Assembly: GCA_014237955.1 (NCBI GenBank)
Contig: JABABY010000136.1
Coordinates: 255 to 5,708 of the forward strand
DNA length: 5,454 nt
Direction of reading: 5' to 3'
Origin: Planctomycetota bacterium
GTDB taxonomy: Bacteria; Planctomycetota; Planctomycetia; Pirellulales; UBA7805
Part shown: one piece after another, positions 1-5,090 of the stretch
Layout: the number at the start of each line of letters is the position of its first letter
How positions within the stretch are numbered: position 1 is the stretch's first letter
Notes under the pieces: model-generated
Databases searched by the model: none
Told to the model about the DNA's origin: nothing
The model's input: only the letters and a program-made list of their open reading frames with translations
Program-made: the position numbers and the translations under genes

Positions 1-306
1 CCAGTCGCACGATATAAACCCAAGAAATCAAAAACCCGTTTCCGGAGCAAAAAGGACCGATACGATACCGCTTTTGAGCCATCCTTTTGACCAAAAGGTG
101 GACTGAGCCAGTCTGAGAAAAGTGTCTCGCAGGAGAACGAATCACTATTTTTAGGCGGAACCTTCAACCAGCATTGCGGGCTCCCGGTTTGAACAGGCCT
201 GAGATACAATCCTCATTCGCCTCGAGTGAAAGCGTTACCTTCACTGCTTGCTGACTTTCCATATCGCTACTTGCCTTTATCAGACGCAGTAAAACTACGA
301 TTAATA
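1..306. other. Region upstream of metG, no gene recognised
   Basis: I see no convincing coding sequence or RNA gene here. It holds a 16-bp perfect palindrome (CCTTTTG-AC-CAAAAGG, 83-98), followed closely by a 5-bp inverted repeat (GACTG/CAGTC, 101-113). A TACAAT hexamer at 205-210 resembles a -10 box but has no acceptable -35 at 16-18 bp; the TTGAAC at 189-194 is only 10 bp away. The open frame of metG reaches back to a GTG at 226, but those extra 27 codons do not match the family. No T-box hallmarks or tRNA-like cloverleaf were seen. Confidence 0.5.
83..98. repeat. 16-bp perfect palindrome upstream of metG
   Basis: CCTTTTG (83-89) and CAAAAGG (92-98) are exact reverse complements separated by two bases. 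A two-base gap is too tight for a good RNA hairpin but normal for the site of a dimeric DNA-binding protein. It lies about 210 bp before the metG start, so it could as easily belong to a gene left of the window. The function is unknown. Confidence 0.4.
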
Positions 307-2346
307 ATGAACAACGTCCGTCAAATTCTTGTTACCGCAGCACTTCCCTATGCCAACGGTCCGATCCATATCGGACACTTGGTTGAATATATTCAAACCG
401 ATATTTGGGTACGTTTCCAAAAGATGTGCGGACATCGCTGCATTTACATCTGCGCCGACGACACACATGGTACCGCAATCATGATTAGTGCTCGGCAACA
501 GGGTGTCACGGAAGAGGAATTTATCAGCCATATTCACAAGGAACATCAATCTGATTTTTCGGATTTTGATATCGAGTTTGACAACTATGGGAGTACACAT
601 AGCGAGGAGAATTTTGCGCTGTGTAAGGAGTTTTGGACCGCGATTGAAAAAGCTGGGCTCGTTAAGGAGCAAGACATTGAGCAGTTATATGACCCCGAGG
701 CCAAAACTTTTCTAGCAGACCGCTTTGTTACGGGCACTTGTCCTAAATGCAACTCAGAAAGCCAATATGGGGACAATTGTGATAAGTGTGGCGGAACCTA
801 TAGTGCCAGGGATCTGGTAAATCCACGAAGTACTCTCTCGGGCACGAAGCCAGAAATCCGAACTGCTCGACACCTCTTTATTGAGTTGGAACAACTCCAC
901 ACGTTCCTCGATGAATGGACGCAATCGGGAGACCATCTGCAACCGGAGGTTGCCAATTATCTGCGTGGGCACTTTTTGGGCGAACCCTTTCGAGACTGGG
1001 ATATTTCGCGACCAGCACCTTATTTTGGTTTTGAAATTCCAGACAACCCTGGCCATTATTGGTATGTGTGGTTCGATGCACCGATCGGCTACATGGCGTC
1101 AACACTCCAATGGTGCAACCTCCACGGCGAACAATTTGACGACTGGTGGCGCAACAAAGCGTGTGAAATCCACCACTTCATCGGAAAAGACATCACCTAT
1201 TTTCATACCTTGTTTTGGCCCGGAATGCTCAAGACCGCCGACTTCTGCCTCCCAACTAAAGTCCACATTCATGGGTTTCTGACCGTGGACGGCGAAAAAA
1301 TGTCGAAGAGTCGTGGAACTTTTGTTCGCGCAGCCACCTATCTGAAACACCTAGAACCGGGTTATCTCCGGTATTATTACGCCACAAAGCTGAGTCCCAA
1401 AGTCGACGACATTGATTTAAATCTCGATGAATTTGTCAGCAAAATTAATGCGGATCTGGTTGGAAAAGTGGTCAATCTGGCGAGTCGTTCCGCAAAATTT
1501 GTGGAGCAGCAAGGACTTTCTGAAACATATCCGGAAGATGGGGGACTCTTTGCTCGGGCCGCAAAAGAGGGTGACCTGATCGCGATCGCGTATGAACGAT
1601 GCGATTACAGTCAAGCGATACGCCGAATCATGGCTCTTGCTGATCAAGCCAACCCCTATGTTGAACAGAATCGACCCTGGGAACTGAGGAAAGATCCCTC
1701 CAAACTCGGCCAACTGCAGGATGTTTGTACGGTTGCCCTAAATCTGTTTCGTCAAATCACAATCTATCTCACCCCAGTACTCCCGCGATTGGCCGTACAG
1801 TGCGAACAGTTGCTCGGGGAGCCCATCACCGACTGGAAACAGTCGCAAACACCCCTTACTGGCAGTCCAGTTAATCCCTTTAAACACATGATCCATCGGA
1901 TCGATACACCGCAGGTTCAAGCCATGATTGATGAAAGCCGTGATGACACGCTAGAGACCACGCCCGATAATACATTTTCAGATAGCGCCGATGCCCTCGC
2001 GGCCGAGCCGCTGGCTGATGAAATCACGATCGATGATTTTGCAAAAGTCGACTTGCGCGTTGCACGAGTCATCGAGGCAGAATCGATTCCGGAGGCACGG
2101 AAGTTGCTGAAATTGACTCTGAGTTTCGGTGGCGCGGAACAGCGAACCGTGTTTGCAGGCATCAAAGCTGCCTACCAGCCGGAAGCACTGGTTGGACGAC
2201 TCGTCATCTGTGTCGCAAATCTTGCTCCTCGTAAAATGAAATTCGGAACCAGTGAGGGTATGGTCATTGCGTCCGGCCCGGGGAATGACGAGGTGTTTCT
2301 ACTCAGCCCCGATGAGGGGGCGCTACCGGGACAGCGCGTTCATTAG
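307..2346 (+). CDS. metG: Methionyl-tRNA synthetase, with C-terminal tRNA-binding domain
   Basis: This cytoplasmic class I synthetase charges tRNA-Met and initiator tRNA with methionine. The predicted protein has 679 residues, almost the length of E. coli MetG (677). The Rossmann catalytic domain opens with the HIGH motif at 21-24. A zinc knuckle has Cys145, Cys148, Cys158 and Cys161, and KMSKS lies at 331-335. The alpha-helical anticodon domain has NLASR at 390-394 and a Trp at 458 in the place of the E. coli anticodon-reading Trp. An acidic linker (about 545-571) leads to an EMAPII/Trbp111-like tRNA-binding domain (about 572-679, with APRKMKFG), which usually dimerises the enzyme. ATG 307 is preferred over the in-frame GTG at 226 because motif positions then match E. 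coli nearly residue for residue. No good SD precedes either start. It stands alone and converges on hsp20. Confidence 0.97.
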   Translation: MNNVRQILVTAALPYANGPIHIGHLVEYIQTDIWVRFQKMCGHRCIYICADDTHGTAIMISARQQGVTEEEFISHIHKEHQSDFSDFDIEFDNYGSTHSEENFALCKEFWTAIEKAGLVKEQDIEQLYDPEAKTFLADRFVTGTCPKCNSESQYGDNCDKCGGTYSARDLVNPRSTLSGTKPEIRTARHLFIELEQLHTFLDEWTQSGDHLQPEVANYLRGHFLGEPFRDWDISRPAPYFGFEIPDNPGHYWYVWFDAPIGYMASTLQWCNLHGEQFDDWWRNKACEIHHFIGKDITYFHTLFWPGMLKTADFCLPTKVHIHGFLTVDGEKMSKSRGTFVRAATYLKHLEPGYLRYYYATKLSPKVDDIDLNLDEFVSKINADLVGKVVNLASRSAKFVEQQGLSETYPEDGGLFARAAKEGDLIAIAYERCDYSQAIRRIMALADQANPYVEQNRPWELRKDPSKLGQLQDVCTVALNLFRQITIYLTPVLPRLAVQCEQLLGEPITDWKQSQTPLTGSPVNPFKHMIHRIDTPQVQAMIDESRDDTLETTPDNTFSDSADALAAEPLADEITIDDFAKVDLRVARVIEAESIPEARKLLKLTLSFGGAEQRTVFAGIKAAYQPEALVGRLVICVANLAPRKMKFGTSEGMVIASGPGNDEVFLLSPDEGALPGQRVH

Positions 2347-2436
2347 ACTAAAATAAAGACACGGAACCCGCTGCTCTATCAACTTCAAGTGCATTGCGTC
2401 CGAGTGTCTTGGGCCAATGACGGTTTTTACCTGAGT

Positions 2437-2476
2437 AAAAATAGTGGCAGCCCAGCTTCATGCTAAACTGCCACTA
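2437..2476 (-). terminator. Intrinsic terminator of hsp20
   Basis: Read on the minus strand, a perfect 9-bp stem TAGTGGCAG (2476-2468) / CTGCCACTA (2450-2442) with a 17-base loop is followed directly by TTTTT (2441-2437). This is a classic Rho-independent terminator, 36 bp past the hsp20 stop codon. On the plus strand the stem is not followed by a T run, so it should serve hsp20 rather than metG. A second perfect inverted repeat, TTTTTAC-CTGA-GTAAAAA (2424-2441), uses the same T tract and sits just beyond. Confidence 0.8.
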
Positions 2477-2512
2477 CGAATGTTATTGCCATTCTCTGTT
2501 TGGGGCCAAGTT

Positions 2513-3010
2513 TTACTTTTCGCCGATTTCAATCCGTCGCGGTTTCGCACTTGCCGCTTTGGGTACACGAACCGTTAAAACGCCACCACTTAAACTCCCC
2601 TCAACATTCTTCACATCGATATCAAACGGAAACCGAATCACTCGATGGAAAGCGCCGGAAAGACGTTCGCGATAATAGTACACCGGACCCTGATTCTCTT
2701 CGGAATCTTCATTCCCCTTGGTCTTTTCTCCGGCAGAATCCTCCTGCCCGGCAACTCCGCGAGAACCTTCTAAGGTTAACTCTCGGCCTAAAGCGGTAAT
2801 ATCGACTTCGCCCTGGGTGGCACCCGGGACATCCAACGCCACGAAAAAATCGTCATTCTCTTCCCAAATATCAATTGGCGGGTTTTCCCGGTCTCCTCGG
2901 ACTTCTGGAGCCGATTTGTTGCGGATCCCAAAAACATCCTGGATGATGTGGTCCATGTCGGAGCGTAATTGATCGACCGGCCTTAAACTCTGGGCATGCA
3001 TGCGTAACAT
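2513..3010 (-). CDS. Small heat-shock protein (Hsp20/alpha-crystallin family)
   Basis: This is an ATP-independent holdase chaperone that binds unfolding proteins in the cytoplasm as large oligomers. The 165-residue protein has a short N-terminal arm (1-43) and an alpha-crystallin domain (about 44-151) that starts at PPIDIWEENDDFFV and includes the dimer strand YYYRER (111-116) and the family GxL signature SGGVLTVRVP (141-150). A C-terminal I-x-I anchor (Ile160-Glu-Ile162) is also present. A hydrophilic Gly/Glu/Asp-rich insert (about 84-108) lengthens the loop before the dimer strand by some 15-20 residues compared with plant Hsp16.9. The ATG at 3010 is fixed by a strong SD, AAGGAGG at 3023-3017, six bases upstream. 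The gene is monocistronic between a sigma-54-type promoter and its own terminator, pointing to tight stress control. I do not assign a specific name such as ibpA or hspA. Confidence 0.95.
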   Translation of the reverse strand: MLRMHAQSLRPVDQLRSDMDHIIQDVFGIRNKSAPEVRGDRENPPIDIWEENDDFFVALDVPGATQGEVDITALGRELTLEGSRGVAGQEDSAGEKTKGNEDSEENQGPVYYYRERLSGAFHRVIRFPFDIDVKNVEGSLSGGVLTVRVPKAASAKPRRIEIGEK

Positions 3011-3016
3011 GGCATT

Positions 3017-3023
3017 CCTCCTT
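3017..3023 (-). promoter_or_regulatory. Strong ribosome binding site of hsp20
   Basis: On the minus strand AAGGAGG lies six bases before the ATG at 3010, a full match to the anti-SD. It is the strongest ribosome site in the window and decides the hsp20 start over the second in-frame ATG at codon 4. GGCAT (3040-3036) and ATGCC (3015-3011) flank it and could pair, placing the SD in a 20-base loop. Confidence 0.85.
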
Positions 3024-3083
3024 GGGTTGTTTCTGATGCCTGTGAAAAATAGGGTCGTTGACTTTCATCCACCGCCGACAGCC

Positions 3084-3114
3084 TCTCTAACGACCGCATA
3101 GCGGCTGTTAGAGA
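3084..3114. promoter_or_regulatory. 31-bp imperfect palindrome over the predicted hsp20 start of transcription
   Basis: TCTCTAAC (3084-3091) and GTTAGAGA (3107-3114) are perfect reverse complements. Inside them CCGC (3094-3097) and GCGG (3101-3104) pair again around ATA. Only the two positions between these blocks fail to form Watson-Crick pairs. Neither strand has a T run after it, so it is not a terminator. It spans about -6 to +25 relative to the start predicted from the sigma-54 element, which suits a repressor operator. Because the transcript would start inside the first arm, a full RNA hairpin is less likely. The binding protein is unknown. Confidence 0.55.
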
Positions 3115-3118
3115 CAAA

Positions 3119-3134
3119 TGCAACGTCCGTGCCA
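3119..3134 (-). promoter_or_regulatory. Sigma-54 (RpoN) -24/-12 promoter of hsp20
   Basis: The minus strand reads TGGCACG-GACG-TTGCA from 3134 to 3119, preceded by TT. This matches the published sigma-54 consensus YTGGCACG-N4-TTGCW at every fixed position, with exact GG-N10-GC spacing. It points toward hsp20 and predicts transcription starting near 3108, giving a leader of about 98 bases. Sigma-54 promoters are silent without an ATP-using enhancer-binding protein, so hsp20 would be activated by a specific signal and not just by general housekeeping transcription. The sequence match is direct; use in the cell is inferred. Confidence 0.75.
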
Positions 3135-3214
3135 AAGCAAACGATATAAGATGTAACTACCTATTTAAAAGGCATTTAAGATATTTTTGCGCACTTCCAA
3201 AAAGCGTTTTGTGG

Positions 3215-3227
3215 TGCCATTTTGGCA
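3215..3227. promoter_or_regulatory. Putative enhancer site 1 (TGCCA-TTT-TGGCA)
   Basis: This perfect 5-bp inverted repeat has a 3-bp spacer and is centred at 3221, about -113 from the predicted hsp20 start. It is nearly identical to site 2 (12 of 13 bases, differing only in the spacer, and both are followed by G). The distance is typical of upstream activating sequences for sigma-54 enhancer-binding proteins. The activator itself is not encoded in the window. Confidence 0.55.
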
Positions 3228-3252
3228 GCCGCTTGCCCTTGGTTCAGAAAGA

Positions 3253-3265
3253 TGCCACTTTGGCA
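3253..3265. promoter_or_regulatory. Putative enhancer site 2 (TGCCA-CTT-TGGCA)
   Basis: This is the second copy of the 13-bp palindrome, centred at 3259 (about -151), 38 bp from site 1. The separation is between three and four helical turns (about 3.6). Paired sites are usual for enhancer-binding proteins, which bind as dimers and assemble into hexamers. It could also act on the divergent fab promoter about 130-150 bp to the right. Confidence 0.55.
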
Positions 3266-3350
3266 GTGTCGCTCGGTTACTTCGGGCTCTCAATCGCCAA
3301 CGAGGGATAAATTGTACTGAACGCAAGGATTAGTTTGCTCCAAGCTCCTT

Positions 3351-3375
3351 TTGCCGCGATGAATTTTCGCGGCGA
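3351..3375 (+). repeat. GC-rich hairpin upstream of the fab promoter
   Basis: GCCGCGA (3353-3359) pairs perfectly with TCGCGGC (3367-3373) around a 7-base loop. A G-T wobble and a T-A pair extend it outwards to nine pairs. No T run follows on either strand, so it does not look like a terminator. It lies just upstream of the predicted fab promoter, so it may be a DNA site rather than part of the mRNA. Confidence 0.35.
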
Positions 3376-3389
3376 TAGCCGTTGAGCGG

Positions 3390-3418
3390 TTGAGGCAAGC
3401 CAACGGGCAATATATACT
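3390..3418 (+). promoter_or_regulatory. Predicted sigma-70 type promoter of the fab operon
   Basis: TTGAGG (3390-3395, four of six matches to TTGACA) and TATACT (3413-3418, five of six to TATAAT) are separated by exactly 17 bp. Transcription would start near 3425, giving about 90 bases of leader before the first dehydratase. It is the best housekeeping-type promoter I found in front of the operon, but planctomycete consensus sequences are poorly known. Confidence 0.45.
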
Positions 3419-3515
3419 CGGCCGTTTATCCGATATGGGCTCTAGCCGATTTTTGCCGGTCGACCGTCGATAAAGCGGGAGTTGCGGGAAAATACTACCC
3501 ACCAAAAGCAGCACC

Positions 3516-4004
3516 ATGCGTTTTACGCTGATCGATCGTATTGTGGAACTTGTAGCTGGTAAAGAGATTACCGCGGTTAAGAATCTTTCCTTAGCCGAGG
3601 AATACTTGGCAGACCATTTTCCATTGTTTCCAGTGCTTCCTGGGGTTTTGATGCTCGAGGCCATGACGCAAACTGGGGCTTGGCTGGTACGCCACGATGA
3701 GGATTTTGCCCACAGCGTTGTCCTTTTGAAAGAAGCTCGCAACCTCAAGTATGCGGATTTTGTTCGACCGGGATCCCAACTGGTGCTAACGGCAAAGCAA
3801 TTGAAACAAGACGAACGCACAACTACTTTTAAGGCGAACGGTACGGTCGATGGAAAAACGCATGTCAGTGCACGGCTTGTTTTAGAGCGTTACAGCCTAG
3901 CGGACACCAACCCTGATGATGCCTCGCTGGACGAACGAGCAACGAGTGACCTGCGATGTCTTTTTCAGCGACTTTATCGCCCACTGTCTGCTGAGAAAAT
4001 GTAA
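3516..4004 (+). CDS. FabZ-type 3-hydroxyacyl-ACP dehydratase, first copy
   Basis: This is a predicted hot-dog-fold enzyme that removes water from 3-hydroxyacyl-ACP to give trans-2-enoyl-ACP in a type II fatty acid or polyketide-like pathway. The 162-residue protein has the active-site segment DHFPLFPVLPGVLMLEAMTQ at 33-52, with catalytic His34 and Glu48 at the same 14-residue spacing as E. coli FabZ (His54/Glu68). The later strand DFVRPGSQL and the VDGK turn also match. It lacks about 20 N-terminal residues of E. coli FabZ and carries a hydrophilic C-terminal tail (about 130-162). No clear SD lies before ATG 3516; the start is chosen because the MR...IDR opening is shared with the second copy downstream. 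It is first in the operon, 120 bp before the ACP gene. The fabZ symbol is withheld because a housekeeping copy may exist elsewhere. Confidence 0.9.
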   Translation: MRFTLIDRIVELVAGKEITAVKNLSLAEEYLADHFPLFPVLPGVLMLEAMTQTGAWLVRHDEDFAHSVVLLKEARNLKYADFVRPGSQLVLTAKQLKQDERTTTFKANGTVDGKTHVSARLVLERYSLADTNPDDASLDERATSDLRCLFQRLYRPLSAEKM

Positions 4005-4014
4005 CCGTAACGAA

Positions 4015-4041
4015 ACTTGGATTGAGGGCAGAAAACCAAGT
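4015..4041 (+). repeat. Inverted repeat between dehydratase 1 and acp
   Basis: ACTTGG (4015-4020) and CCAAGT (4036-4041) are perfect reverse complements around a 15-base loop, 10 bp after the stop codon. The nearest T run (4059-4063) is 17 bp too far for a standard terminator. It may be a processing or stabilising hairpin that lets the ACP message differ in amount from the first gene, but this is weak. Confidence 0.3.
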
Positions 4042-4124
4042 GGGCGCGTATGATTAACTTTTTACTGAAGATGTAGATTTACACACTCTATTATTTATTA
4101 AAGAAACGGGAAGGAAGATTCTCG

Positions 4125-4505
4125 ATGCCGTCAAAAGAAGAAGTGTTTGAAAAAGTAAGAGATGCGCTTGTCGATGCCCTTGGCGTCGAGGACGATGAAG
4201 TGACCCCCGCAGCGACACTCGTGGGTGATCTGGGAGCCGAGTCGATCGACTTTCTGGATATCGTTTTCCGGCTTGAAAAGGGCTTTGATATAAAGATTCC
4301 TCGTGGAGAACTATTCCCTGAAGACATCCTGACGAGCACTGAATATGTTGTTGACGGGAAAATCAATGCGGAGGGACTCGAAGAGCTAAAAAAACGGATG
4401 CCCTTTGCAGATTTAAGCAAATTTGAGGAAAACCCCGTTGTTCAGGAATTTGCAACGTCGTTAACTGTTCAAGATATGTGTAATTATGTAGAGAGCAAAG
4501 TCTGA
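4125..4505 (+). CDS. Acyl carrier protein, long form with internal insertion
   Basis: The protein carries acyl chains as thioesters on 4'-phosphopantetheine between the enzymes of the cluster. In its 126 residues the attachment site lies in DLGAESIDFLD, with Ser40 as the modified serine (usually DSL, here ESI). Helix III ends in FDIKIPRGE (54-62), and the last helix LTVQDMCNYVES (113-124) matches the end of normal ACPs. In E. coli AcpP about 8 residues separate these two parts; here there are about 53, including VDGKINAEGLEELKKRMPF (76-94). I recall long ACPs of this type from planctomycetes. An AAGGAAG SD (4111-4117) lies seven bases before ATG 4125. The long gap before it has a TATTAT at 4089-4094 but no good -35. 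It sits between two dehydratase genes. A phosphopantetheinyl transferase must act on it but is not in the window. Confidence 0.93.
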   Translation: MPSKEEVFEKVRDALVDALGVEDDEVTPAATLVGDLGAESIDFLDIVFRLEKGFDIKIPRGELFPEDILTSTEYVVDGKINAEGLEELKKRMPFADLSKFEENPVVQEFATSLTVQDMCNYVESKV

Positions 4506-4535
4506 TCGAGACAGGCAGAAGGATTATGGCCTCTG

Positions 4536-5042
4536 ATGCGGTGGTTTTGGATTGATCGTTTTACCGAAATGGTTAGCGGACAGAAAGCGACCGCAATTAA
4601 AACAGTCTCGCTCTCTGAAGAACATCTTCACGATCATTTTTTGGGCATCCCGACGATGCCTAACTCCCTGATTCTTGAGGGTATGGCCCAAACTGCCGGC
4701 ATGCTTGTCAGCGAATACAATGATTTTCGCGAGCGCGTCATTCTGGCCAAGGTGCCAAAGTTGATGTATCACAGCCGTGCCGTACCTGGCGATACACTGA
4801 CCTATCGTGCCAAGCTAGAAGCCATTGAAGAGAGCGGCGCGAGGGCTACGACCACCAGTCATATCGGTGATCGTTTGCAAGCTGAAGCGGAGATTCTCTT
4901 TGCACATATTGACCGCGAGACAGCACATCGCCCCCTGTTCCGTTCCAATGATTTTGGAGATTTGCTAAGATCTTTGCAGCTATTTTCCGTTGGCCAGAAA
5001 GCCGATGGTTCGAAACTGACTTTCCCCGAACACATCGAATAA
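4536..5042 (+). CDS. FabZ-like hot-dog dehydratase, second copy with altered active-site loop
   Basis: This 168-residue paralogue of the first dehydratase has about half of its first 58 residues identical without gaps (MR...IDR..E.V.G, TA.K..SL.EE.L.DHF). Catalytic His34 and Glu48 are kept, as is the VPGD turn, but HFP..P..PGV has become HFLGIPTMPNS, so a Pro after the His-Phe pair and the Gly of the oxyanion-forming PG are replaced. It may act on a different chain, bind product without much catalysis, or pair with the first copy as a heterodimer; these are inferences. It starts 30 bp after acp. AGAAGGA (4517-4523) lies 12 bases before ATG 4536, rather far, and an out-of-frame ATG at 4526 opens only a nine-codon frame. 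The C-terminal tail (about 130-168) is unlike that of copy one. Confidence 0.87.
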   Translation: MRWFWIDRFTEMVSGQKATAIKTVSLSEEHLHDHFLGIPTMPNSLILEGMAQTAGMLVSEYNDFRERVILAKVPKLMYHSRAVPGDTLTYRAKLEAIEESGARATTTSHIGDRLQAEAEILFAHIDRETAHRPLFRSNDFGDLLRSLQLFSVGQKADGSKLTFPEHIE

Positions 5043-5090
5043 AAACTTTCTGGACAGAACTCCACTTTATAATCCACTGAATGATTTCTC

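Larger units (their letters stand above)
3011..3515. other. Divergent regulatory region between hsp20 and the fab operon
   Basis: No gene is recognised in these 505 bases. The left part serves hsp20 on the minus strand: SD, about 98-base leader, palindrome, sigma-54-type promoter, AT-rich spacer (3161-3188 has 23 A/T in 28 bases) and two 13-bp enhancer-like palindromes. The right part, from about 3351, holds a GC-rich hairpin, a sigma-70-like promoter and further small inverted repeats of the fab leader, including a 10-bp perfect palindrome CGGTCGACCG at 3457-3466. Each is listed separately. CIRCE (TTAGCACTC-N9-GAGTGCTAA) was looked for and is absent. Confidence 0.6.

Noticed and set aside
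226..306. In-frame GTG start giving metG 27 more residues
   Set aside because: The extra residues do not resemble MetG N-termini, no SD precedes the GTG, and starting at 307 puts HIGH, the four zinc Cys and KMSKS at the E. coli positions or one residue away.
2356..2410. AAGACAC/GTGTCTT inverted repeat as the metG terminator
   Set aside because: The stem has a bulge and a loop of more than 30 bases and is not followed by a T run.
3222..3237. Plus-strand sigma-54-like element TTGGCAG-CCGC-TTGCC toward the fab operon
   Set aside because: The GG-to-GC spacing is one base too short, and sigma-54 tolerates spacing changes poorly; part of it is enhancer site 1.
3290..3820. Minus-strand 176-codon open frame over the start of dehydratase 1
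   Set aside because: It overlaps a well-supported hot-dog enzyme gene, its translation looks like antisense noise rich in Ser and Arg, and no domain is seen.
4526..4555. Nine-codon frame beginning ATG GCC just before dehydratase 2
   Set aside because: It is very short, its ATG is only two bases from the SD-like AGAAGGA, and it overlaps the real gene; probably chance.
5051..5073. TGGACA...TATAAT as a promoter for the ketosynthase gene
   Set aside because: Both hexamers are good, but only 11 bp separate them, far from 17. The bare TATAAT could still have weak activity.
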